From contig CAICTM010001059.1 of NCBI GenBank assembly GCA_903772945.1, forward strand, positions 1 to 38,447: a stretch of DNA of 38,447 nt. The letters run 5' to 3'. This DNA comes from Seminavis robusta. Its lineage: Eukaryota > Bacillariophyta > Bacillariophyceae > Naviculales > Naviculaceae. The notes below the pieces were generated by a model. It had not been told where the DNA came from. It did no database searches and saw only the letters and a list, made by a program, of their open reading frames with translations. Each line of letters opens with the position of its first letter. Within the stretch, counting starts at the first letter, position 1. Made by a program: the position numbers and the translations under genes. Positions 9,768-17,635 of this stretch are shown here, in pieces.

Positions 9768-12700
9768 ATGAGAATGAATGTCAAGGCAGCGGCAATCCTT
9801 TGCCTTTCGGCTGCAACATGCGTAGCTGGACGCACCACAGAGTGGGGGTTTTGGAAAGCGTCGGGGCCAATTCCTCGCTCAGTAGAACATGAACGAGACG
9901 AACGTCAGAACTTGCGTGGTTTGAGCCTTTTCGGTGGATCAGATACCGATGCATCTACCACCGATGAAACTACAGCTGATAAAACTCCCACGAAGGCGGA
10001 GATCACACTCATAGAATCGGTTCCCTGCGAACCGAATCATGCCGAAGCTGTCAAATTCGTGGAAACCTTTGGTGATCTCCATGCTGGCAATACAGCATGT
10101 GCCGCCGAGGCAGATCCTGATTCTTGCGCAACTGGTTGCTGCCGATTCGGCGCATTCTTCATCTGTGACGAATCAAACAAGATGGCTCACTTACCGTGTG
10201 TGTGCAATCGCAACACTCAAAACCCTGACGACTACACGGTTACCTACACGGAACCCAACGCCGAACGATCAGGAGAAAAAACTACCGACGCGACGGACCC
10301 AGCCGAAGACCCCACAGAAGCCCCGACAGAGCCACCTGAACCCGAAGAGGACAAGAACCTTCTTGATGATTTTCTTGGACTCCTTGGTTGGGGAGACACC
10401 AAAGAAGAAGGGAACGAAACAGAGACTACCACAGCGGCACCAGCTACTAACGAAACTGACAGTGATAGTGGCTTTTTCAGCATCTTTGATTTCTTTTCAG
10501 GAGACAAGGCAGAAGGAGATGAAGCCGGTGACGGCGCCGCTATTGATGTGGATGCTGGTACCGATGAGGCTCAGGAGAGTGAACCGGATGCCTCAGCGGA
10601 ATCGGCAAAATCAGAGAATGATGACAGTGGAGATGCCGGTGGAGATGCTGGTGGAGATGCCGGTGGAGATGCCGGTGGAGATGCCGCTGGAGATGCCGGT
10701 GGTGATGCCAACGATGAGGATGCAGAAACTGACAAGGGCAGACCAGAAAGATCATTCAACGAAACTGATGCTACTGGTGTTGATGAAACTGATGCTATTG
10801 AGGCAGATGCTTCAGAAGAATCACCAAAGGATGGGAATGAAACTGATGCTAGTGTTGATGATGCTAGTGTTGATGACATTGATAATGTTGAGGTTGATAC
10901 TGATGTTGATGAAGAATTGCCAAAGGATGGCAATGAAACAGATGCAATTACTGATGATGCTGGTGGTGACAAGAGTGATGGTGTTTACTTATCAACAGAA
11001 GGACAACCAGAGAAGGCAGGCAATGAAACTGATGCAGACGCAAATGCAGACACTGGAAGTGATGATGTTGACGCCATTGATGTGGATGCTGATGCTGATG
11101 CTGATGCTGACAAGCAGGGTGGCATTGTTGGAGATGCTATGTCGGCAGTTGGAGATGGTGTGGGTGCAGTTGGAAATGGCCTCTCTGCTGTTGGTGGAAC
11201 AGTTGTGGATGGTGCTAGCACTGTTGGCGGGGCAGTTGTGGATGGTGCTTCAGCTGTTGGAAATACAGTTGGGTCTGGCCTGGACACAGCTACTGGTGGA
11301 CTGTCTACTGATGCAGCAAATGCTGTGGGTGGTGTGGTTGAAGGCCCTGTCAATGCAGTTGGAAGTACCATAGAGGCCGGAGCGGGTGCAGTAGGAGGCG
11401 CCGTAGAGGCCGGAGCCGGTGCAGTAGGAGGCACCATAGAGGCCGGAGCCGATGCGGTAGGATTAAACAAGGCAGGCAATGAAACTGAAGCTGAAACTGA
11501 AGCTGATGAAAGCCGCATCCCTTTCATCTCAGACATCATGGATGCCATCACTGGTGAAGGAAATGAGACTGACACAGATGCAGACACTGGAAGTGATGAT
11601 GGTGATGCCATTGATGTGGATGCTGATGCTGACAAGCAGGGTGGCATAATTGGAGATGGTATGTCAGCAGTCGGAGATGGTGTGGGTGCAGTTGGAAATG
11701 GCCTCTCTGCTGTTGGTGGAACAGTTGTGGATGGTGCTAGCACTGTTGGTGGGGCAGTTGTGGATGGTGCTTCAGCTGTTGGAAATACAGTTGGGTCTGG
11801 CCTGGACACAGCTACTGGTGGACTGTCTACTGATGCGGCAAATGCTGTGGGTGGCGTGGTTGAAGGCCCTGTCAATGCAGTTGGAAGTACCATAGAGGCC
11901 GGAGCGGGTGCAGTAGGAGGCGCCGTAGAGGCCGGAGCCGGTGCAGTAGGAGGCACCATAGAGGCCGGAGCCGATGCAGTAGGATTAAACAAGGCAGGCA
12001 ATGAAACTGAAGCTGAAACTGAAGCTGATGAAGGTCGCATCCCTTTCATCTCAGACATCATGGATGCCATCACTGGTGAAGGAAATGAGACTGACACAGA
12101 TGCAGACACCGGAAGTGATGATGGTGATGCCATTGATGTGGATGCTGATGCTGATGCTGACAAGCAGGGTGGCATAATTGGAGATGGTATGTCAGCAGTT
12201 GGAGATGGTGTAGGTGCAGTTGGAAATGGCCTCTCTGCTGTTGGTGGAACAGTTGTGGATGGTGCTAGCACTGTTGGTGGGGCAGTTGTGGATGGTGCTT
12301 CAGCTGTTGGAAACACAGTTGGGTCTGGCCTGGACACAGCTACTGGTGGACTGTCTACTGATGCAGCAAATGCTGTGGGTGGCGTGGTTGAAGGCCCTGT
12401 CAATGCAGTTGGAAGTACCATAGAGGCCGGAGCGGGTGCAGTAGGAGGCGCCGTAGAGGCCGGAGCCGGTGCAGTAGGAGGCACCATAGAGGCCGGAGCC
12501 GATGCAGTAGGCTTAAACAAGGCAGGCAATGAAACTGATCCTGATGAAGGCCGCATCCCTATCATCTCGGACATCAAGGATGCCATCTGTGGAGCGTGTA
12601 GTGGTGAAAAGTCTGGAAATGAGACTGACACAGATGCAGACACCGGAAGTGATGATGGTGATGCCATTGATGGGGATGCTGGAGCCGATGCAGTAGGATT

Positions 12701-12884
12701 AAACAAGGCAGGCAATGAAACTGATGCAGCAGAGCCAGGTGAGGAAGGAGTCCTTATTGAAGCAGAAGCAGAAGAAGAAGAAGCACTGGAGGAAGTGCAA
12801 TCAGAATTGGAGCAAATGGAGGAAGAGGTGAAAACTGTTTTGGATGAGCTTGAGGGTGGTGACAACAATGGTGACAAGAACTAG
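9768..12884 (+). CDS. large secreted acidic glycoprotein: 8-Cys domain plus 11-residue repeats
   Basis: About 1038 residues. The ATG at 9768 is chosen among 9567, 9756, 9768 and 9774 because it begins a signal peptide (MRMNVKAAAILCLSAATCVA). An ERQNLRGL segment follows, then one 8-cysteine domain (residues 87-150; C-x23-C-x8-C-x3-CC-x7-C-x10-C-x-C, ending CNRNT). The rest is low-complexity: a Pro/Thr/Glu region, seven 12-bp units encoding GDAG, and strongly Asp/Glu-rich spacers with 13 NET N-glycosylation sequons. Three near-identical blocks of 522-534 bp follow, each encoding 11-residue repeats of the type GAVGGAVEAGA and STVGGAVVDGA, and then a short acidic coiled-coil-like C-terminus (ALEEVQSELEQMEEEV). 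No transmembrane segment or GPI signal is seen. Two related genes with the same domain lie downstream. A cell-wall, mucilage or mineral-associated role is inferred from composition and secretion only. A 630-residue antisense frame is a codon-bias artefact. Confidence 0.85.
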   Translation: MRMNVKAAAILCLSAATCVAGRTTEWGFWKASGPIPRSVEHERDERQNLRGLSLFGGSDTDASTTDETTADKTPTKAEITLIESVPCEPNHAEAVKFVETFGDLHAGNTACAAEADPDSCATGCCRFGAFFICDESNKMAHLPCVCNRNTQNPDDYTVTYTEPNAERSGEKTTDATDPAEDPTEAPTEPPEPEEDKNLLDDFLGLLGWGDTKEEGNETETTTAAPATNETDSDSGFFSIFDFFSGDKAEGDEAGDGAAIDVDAGTDEAQESEPDASAESAKSENDDSGDAGGDAGGDAGGDAGGDAAGDAGGDANDEDAETDKGRPERSFNETDATGVDETDAIEADASEESPKDGNETDASVDDASVDDIDNVEVDTDVDEELPKDGNETDAITDDAGGDKSDGVYLSTEGQPEKAGNETDADANADTGSDDVDAIDVDADADADADKQGGIVGDAMSAVGDGVGAVGNGLSAVGGTVVDGASTVGGAVVDGASAVGNTVGSGLDTATGGLSTDAANAVGGVVEGPVNAVGSTIEAGAGAVGGAVEAGAGAVGGTIEAGADAVGLNKAGNETEAETEADESRIPFISDIMDAITGEGNETDTDADTGSDDGDAIDVDADADKQGGIIGDGMSAVGDGVGAVGNGLSAVGGTVVDGASTVGGAVVDGASAVGNTVGSGLDTATGGLSTDAANAVGGVVEGPVNAVGSTIEAGAGAVGGAVEAGAGAVGGTIEAGADAVGLNKAGNETEAETEADEGRIPFISDIMDAITGEGNETDTDADTGSDDGDAIDVDADADADKQGGIIGDGMSAVGDGVGAVGNGLSAVGGTVVDGASTVGGAVVDGASAVGNTVGSGLDTATGGLSTDAANAVGGVVEGPVNAVGSTIEAGAGAVGGAVEAGAGAVGGTIEAGADAVGLNKAGNETDPDEGRIPIISDIKDAICGACSGEKSGNETDTDADTGSDDGDAIDGDAGADAVGLNKAGNETDAAEPGEEGVLIEAEAEEEEALEEVQSELEQMEEEVKTVLDELEGGDNNGDKN
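10026..10217 (+). other. 8-Cys domain, copy 1
   Basis: 64 residues from the first to just past the last cysteine, containing CEP, GCCRFGAFFICDESN and PCVCNRNT. Compared with the other three copies it has one extra residue between the second and third cysteines. Confidence 0.85.
10629..10712 (+). repeat. 12-bp coding minisatellite (seven units)
   Basis: Seven tandem units of GGAGATGCCGGT or close variants, encoding GDAG repeats inside the large acidic protein. Confidence 0.9.
11046..12725 (+). repeat. tandem coding repeat: three full blocks and one internally deleted block
   Basis: Blocks start at 11046, 11580 and 12102 (periods 534 and 522 bp) and are nearly identical in DNA sequence. They differ mainly by the number of GATGCT units encoding Asp-Ala. 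A fourth block at 12636-12725 keeps only about the first 45 and last 45 bp of the unit, as expected for an internal deletion. Each full block encodes an acidic linker with NET sequons and a run of 11-residue Gly/Ala/Val repeats. Confidence 0.9.
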
Positions 12885-13275
12885 ACCTCTGTTCCTGCTC
12901 GCTGTTGATGAGATGATGCGAGTGATAAGAGCTGTCGATCGCATGGCATGCTCCCCTTGGATGTTGCTGCGACGGATGAGTAGACCAAGAGCAATGATAA
13001 GGGTACATAAATTATTATATTTGTTGACTTTACTACCTACAGCATTGCAGCTGCAATCGTACAGCCGGCTTGAGCAAACCTGGTGCATGATGCCATAGTA
13101 CATGTTTCTCCTGGTCCTCACCAATATTCAGCCTGGATCAAGCAACCGTTTGCTGATCGGCAGCACACAAAAAGTAAAGGTAGGCGATCCACTTCGTTGC
13201 ACGATGAATCACGGCAAGGAACCTCGCTCGCAGGTGCCAACAAGCGAACTTAGTTAAATTAGGCCTAGCTTGCGG
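12885..13275. other. intergenic, nothing recognised
   Basis: 3' flank of the large repeat protein. Only short frames without features. Confidence 0.4.
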
Positions 13276-13725
13276 TTACTCTTCGTCGGTTTCATCAAAT
13301 CCGGGAACCCTATCAGAATTGAAGAAGATTGGCGTCCATCGCGCCGTTTGCATTTGCTGCTGATCACTTGGTGGAAGATTCAGAATAAGGGCGACCTTCT
13401 CCACACGTCCTCGTTGATCCATATTGCCATTGACGCAGTTTCGCTGGATGCAAAAAGGAGGCACGGGGAAGGTTACTCGAGCATCACAGCGTAAGTTGAC
13501 AAACCTGCCTCCGCAAACAGCAGTTCAATATCATCGATGGACTTTTTTTAAAGTGCTGTCCCAGGTACAGTCAAGTGAATGTAGTACTGATCGGGCTTCT
13601 GCAATGGCTAAATCACTGTTGCCTGCTGCTGTATTAATGTGGCTGTTCAAATCACGCACCGCCCTGTTGAAAGCCTTGTCTCGGTCGTTCACTAGTTTCA
13701 AGGGGGGTGTATCGGTTCGGAAGTT
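13276..13725 (-). pseudogene. hidden coding-like region in shifted frames, unidentified
   Basis: On the minus strand, three successive blocks look like protein. Block 1 (13725-13531) is Asn/Ala/Arg-rich and helical, containing VRDLNSHINTAAGNSDLAIA. Block 2 (about 13541-13473) contains SIDDIELLFAEAGLSTYAV. Block 3 (about 13500-13276) contains PPFCIQRNCVNGNMDQRG and ends FDETDEE at a stop. Block 2 is shifted by one base from block 1 at an A7 run (13543-13549), and block 3 returns to the frame of block 1. It could be a decayed gene with two indels, or a gene with very short introns. Upstream, to 14176, another minus-strand frame is open and might hold an earlier exon. The protein is not recognised. 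Confidence 0.3.
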
Positions 13726-14418
13726 CTAGATAGTTGCTAGCTAGCCGAAGAATTGCATGAGGAATGGAAAACACGACATGTTTGCAACCGTGCCCGTTTT
13801 GCCCAATGCACTGACCTGCTACTGTAACACAATTCCGTTCGGAAGCACAAGGTCTCAATATCGTACGATACCTCGGGGGTCGGGGGCCCTCAGCTGCCTG
13901 AAACCCGGTGTCCCCCCAACACGGATCACAGGTTAACAAGCAAGACGCGGCATAAGCAGCCGCATCAATCTTAGCGACAGAAATGATCATCGTTTCGTTA
14001 CTTGACTGCAGGTGGCTTGGATGCTGCCGGCGATAGTCCAGAGCAGAACAAAGGCGCCAGATACCGAACGTAGAGTCTGCACTCGGATAAAGGCCATTGT
14101 TCAATCCAGAGTGACCGGTCTTGGCAAAACAACGGGTCAACCACAACAACGGAATATAGGAAAGAGGGAGGCGCAAGTGTTTAGCTGAATCTGCTGGTCA
14201 GTTTATGCTTCGACTTGTCACACTTCCTTCTTCCCGCCGCAACAACGAATCACCAAAAATTCGGAAGACATTACTCCCACGTTTCGCTGGCTCGTATGAT
14301 GCCGTACCGGATCTATTTTCTATTTTGGAACTTTCCCCAACCACAACCTCATCTTTCTCACAATTCGGTTCACAATTTCACTCTATTCTACCCCTCTTTC
14401 AAAGTCAAGTAAAACATC
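13726..14418. promoter_or_regulatory. intergenic region upstream of the Met-rich secreted protein
   Basis: Contains TTGTCACACTT at 14215-14225, about 190 bp before the start codon at 14419, followed by a C/T-rich leader. A 174-codon minus-strand frame (14176-13652) overlaps it and is only weakly coding-like. Confidence 0.35.
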
Positions 14419-15000
14419 ATGAAGCCTGCTGCATGGAACGTTTTTGCCGCTCTCCTATTGGTAGGCGACGTGTCATCGCAGCCGCGAGGTGGTATCACCA
14501 ATGGAAGAGTTGGTGGCCTTCGACAGTTGCAAGGAATGCCGATGTCCATGACGGGCATGGCAGCCGCCATGACAGGCATGGGAGGAGACATGGGTATGGG
14601 CGGCGTCCAGGCCTCTTCTTTCGAAGACATCGAAGTTGACTCCGAGGAGGAAGTCGAAGCAGACGAATTCGAAGGCGTCCTCGAAGAAGCACAGGGTAAG
14701 ATTCGATATTCTTTGGAGCTAAGCCTCCGTGAGTCTCCAAGCATGTCTATCATCTGTCCTAACAGCAAGGTTTTGTTCTGGCTGTTCTTTGATTTGGCAA
14801 CCATTTTCTCCTCTCCTTATTTCACAGGAGCACCCGCAAATGCCACAATGCCCAGTACTAATATGACTGATGTTGTGCCTGAGCTCGTGGTCTTGTCTGC
14901 AGAGGGAGACGAAGAAGAAAGCAAAGAAGACGACGAACTCATACCGGTAGCAGTGGACAACGACGACTACATGGACCAGGACCCTGAAAACGATGACTAG
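14419..15000 (+). CDS. small secreted Met/Gly-rich acidic protein (RxLQ leader)
   Basis: Two exons, 14419-14695 and 14828-15000, give 149 residues. The 132 bp intron has donor GTAAGA and acceptor TTTCACAG, and splicing reforms a Gly codon. The intron is a multiple of three and free of stops, so the unspliced frame stays open and would add 44 mostly hydrophobic residues. The mature design is: signal peptide (MKPAAWNVFAALLLVGDVSS), leader QPRGGITNGRVGGLRQLQ, a Met/Gly-rich patch (PMSMTGMAAAMTGMGGDMGM), an acidic Glu/Asp region, N-glycosylation sites NATM and NMTD, and an acidic tail DYMDQDPENDD. It lacks the 8-Cys domain, but its leader and tail match the next gene (PRG...ERQLQ; DYVL-DPESDIFD), so it is probably a paralogous relative. 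The stop codon lies in CTAGCTAGCTAG. Confidence 0.82.
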   Translation: MKPAAWNVFAALLLVGDVSSQPRGGITNGRVGGLRQLQGMPMSMTGMAAAMTGMGGDMGMGGVQASSFEDIEVDSEEEVEADEFEGVLEEAQGKIRYSLELSLRESPSMSIICPNSKVLFWLFFDLATIFSSPYFTGAPANATMPSTNMTDVVPELVVLSAEGDEEESKEDDELIPVAVDNDDYMDQDPENDD

Positions 15001-15821
15001 CTAGCTAGCGAGCTACTACCCATCGGTTCTGCTGTAGGAGAGGTTGAAGCCTTGCTGGAAGACAACCTCTTTGCATTGCCCTGGCGTTGTTTTGGCTCTA
15101 TTGCGGTTGGCGGACCCGCCCTTGCCAAGGCGACCAGCGGCGCTGACGAATGAGCAACTAGAGGTTGCTTGCATGCTTTATCCGTGCGGTCATAAGGCAA
15201 CCAACGAATCGAATTTATAATCTGTCTAGTAGAAGGTGCATTTTTGGTATCAATAAATTAAGTTGTTTATGAGTCTAGACTAGCTAGCTCCCAAATGGGT
15301 CTGATGTCCTTGTTTCAACTTTGCCCGCCAATGAATCCAAGGTCTTCCAACACCTACAGAGGAGTCTCCAGGCGAGAACACTGCTTCTGGTTTCTAGCTA
15401 GCTAGCAGTTGGTTTTCCTGGTGGGCCTGATGATGGGGCTCGTTTTGGATTGTGTTTGTGAAGTCCTTCTTCGAGACAGTCTACCCCTGACATACATACA
15501 ACCCACCGGATATCTGGATCTCTGGATCTTGGGGGGAGAATTGCTGGGACCTCCAACAGCTTTGGAGATGCAAGCAAGCCCTGTGCTCGGAAGCTTCCGT
15601 CCACGGCCAGCAAGTAGATCTACACTGGAACAATGTATGTGACGTACTCGAATCTGTCTCTAAGTGACAGCGGGCTCACTTCTTTCGCGCCGATCTCGCG
15701 AGTTGCCTTCATGTGGTTGGCATCAGATCAAATCTTACTGTGTCTCTCATTTTCTCTCACTTTGATAATTTGAGGCCAGCCATTAAAACAACCTTCAAAG
15801 TTTGAAACAGTAGTAAACACC
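15001..15821. other. intergenic between two secreted-protein genes
   Basis: CTAG words at 15001-15008, 15280 and 15396, and an AATAAA at 15252-15257 that could serve the upstream gene. No gene recognised. Confidence 0.4.
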
Positions 15822-16574
15822 ATGCTGAAATTTCTAATCCTCTCCATCCTTTTGAGCAGTGCTGCTGCTGCGCCCCGTGGTGCACGAAATGGTGGCAGTA
15901 TCCGTGGGATTGCCGAGCGCCAGTTGCAGAAGGACAATGACATGAACAACAACATGGGTGGCGGTGGCGGCGGCGGCGGCGGAAATGGCGACGGCAACGG
16001 TGGCGGCAACGGTATCCTCGAAGTCCATGGATGTGAGCCTGACCCTCAAGTAGCCAGAGACTATGTGGATATTCAAGGACACGCTGATAAGGGAGATATG
16101 GATTGCTATGCCGACCCAGTCAATGCCTGTGGGGGAGGGTGCTGTCGGTTTGACAAGTACTTTATCTGTGATTCCGACACATTCCCCCACTTGGCATGTG
16201 TTTGCAACGGCAATACAGCACCACTTCCAGTGGTCACTCCGAACCCAACAGTTGCTCCAGTGGCTACTCCAAACCCAACAGTTGCTCCAGTGTTACCTGC
16301 TGCCACGCCTGAACCTTTTACATTGCCACCAGCTGCAGGGGGTGTTACATTGCCACCAGCTGCTACCTTTACGTTGCCACCAGTCAACACCACTGACATG
16401 GGGGGCAACGCTACCATGCGAAGTGCAGACTACGTTTTGGTGAGTTATGGTCACTACTGTGCAAAACGAACTTGCTGGAGGCATACTATGTTGTTGTATG
16501 ACTAACCCAAAACGTTTCGTAACCTGTTATCACTATTATCTCCAAAGGACCCTGAATCGGACATCTTTGATTAA
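15822..16574 (+). CDS. secreted Gly-rich protein with one 8-Cys domain
   Basis: Two exons, 15822-16439 and 16548-16574, give 214 residues. The intron of 108 bp starts GTGAGT and ends CCAAAG, in phase 0; the second exon encodes only DPESDIFD. Unspliced reading stops at 16505 after an unrelated tail. Order: signal peptide (MLKFLILSILLSSAAA), leader APRGARNGGSIRGIAERQLQ, Asp/Asn/Met and poly-Gly stretch (about 42-67), the 8-Cys domain at residues 71-132 (starts CEPDPQVARDYV, ends CNGNT), then a Pro/Thr-rich stem of TPNPTVAP and TLPPAA repeats, NTT and NAT glycosylation sites and the acidic tail. The Pro/Thr stem is typical of O-glycosylated extracellular-matrix proteins. Neighbours share leader and domain, indicating local duplication. 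The function is unknown. Confidence 0.86.
16032..16217 (+). other. 8-Cys domain, copy 2
   Basis: 62 residues with spacing C-x23-C-x7-C-x3-CC-x7-C-x9-C-x-C, containing GCCRFDKYFICD and ending CNGNT. Confidence 0.88.
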
Positions 16575-17635
16575 TAGAATGGACCTGATGAGGATCCTTG
16601 ATTGAAACTTTCTGATGGCTGTTTTAGGTGAAGAAAGCAACCACCTTGTATTGAGTTTGTGTCTCCCTCCCAAGCAGCTGTGGCTAATAAAAGGCAACCC
16701 CCAATACACATACTGTTATTGAAATTACATAAACTAAAAAAGTCGTGTCGATTATCTGCTTCACCTCGAGCATACGGTACGTAACCCGTAGCTCTTTTAC
16801 AGTACTGTATTTCAAATGCCGGTGAGCAGACTGCTTGAATGTGGGAAACACCTGGGCCTTGGATCATGGGTCCTCCTCAAGCACTGCTTGTCTAAATCCC
16901 TTTTATTAAATACTAATAGGGCTTTGCCTACAGTTTTTTAGAATGCTGCTGAAGGTGGCTGCTGTAGCATTGACAGCTTCGTAGGGAAGATAGAAGTCAT
17001 TGATCCATTCCTTTAACTTGCCAGGTAGCTACTAGTAGCTACCATAGCCAAATAGAAAGGTCAAGACAAACCCGGAACATCCTATCTTGCATGTGTACCC
17101 ATCCATGTCTCTAAACCACACATAATTATCTTGAACTGGGCTATCCGAGCTCTATAAGCCTTCCGTTGTTGCACATACCGGTGGAAGTCTTTCCTGCCAA
17201 GGCACAGAAAGAAAGGACAAGGGACAAAGCCACACGATTTCAAAATCGTTGCAACTTTTCGAAAGTAGAAATCAGACTAACTCACTAGGGTTACGAATCG
17301 TATCCCACAACCACGTACCCCCCTCCAAGAGCCAGCCTCTAAGATCTCGATGATACTTAGATCTAATTATTCTCACTTTGGCTACAGAAAGTGACAAAAG
17401 CGCCGTTACGGCTGTTACGACTCCAACCGGGTTTTCTCACGTCAGTGAGGTTTGGTCATCGTTCCCGCCCTCCAACAGCTCGATCATCCCATGTGATTCC
17501 ATGTGGATTTGTCACACTTTGGAATTCATCACATCTTTCTCATTATTTCTCGGCAACAAACCGCCAAAACCAAAAACTACAACCAAGGCCAAAACGTCTT
17601 GTCCGACCGGACACAAATTTACTACTACAAGAAAC
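16575..17635. promoter_or_regulatory. intergenic region upstream of the two-domain 8-Cys gene
   Basis: An AATAAA at 16686-16691 may end the upstream gene. TTGTCACACTT lies at 17509-17519, about 117 bp before the next start codon. The frame of the next gene is open from 17378, but that stretch has no signal peptide and is read as leader. Confidence 0.4.
16686..16691 (+). terminator. possible polyadenylation signal AATAAA
   Basis: The hexamer lies about 110 bp after the spliced stop codon of the one-domain 8-Cys gene. Weak evidence by itself. Confidence 0.3.

Noticed and set aside
10629..10712. CRISPR-like regular repeat
   Set aside because: The units are contiguous without spacers and in frame with a protein; it is a coding minisatellite in a eukaryotic gene.
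10039..11373. 444-codon plus-strand frame overlapping the large secreted protein
   Set aside because: Met/Leu/Gln-rich shadow produced by the same repeats in another frame.
10985..12877. 630-codon antisense open frame
   Set aside because: It mirrors the repeat blocks of the plus-strand secreted protein; its Ser/Pro/Ala composition is the complement of GAT/GCT/GGT codons, and it has no start context, signal or domain.
14205..14639. 144-codon plus-strand frame
   Set aside because: It overlaps the start of the Met-rich secreted gene in another frame and lacks a signal peptide or domain.
17378..17635. 86-residue N-terminal extension of the two-domain 8-Cys protein
   Set aside because: No signal peptide at that start, while the ATG at 17636 gives the same signal-plus-leader design as its neighbours.
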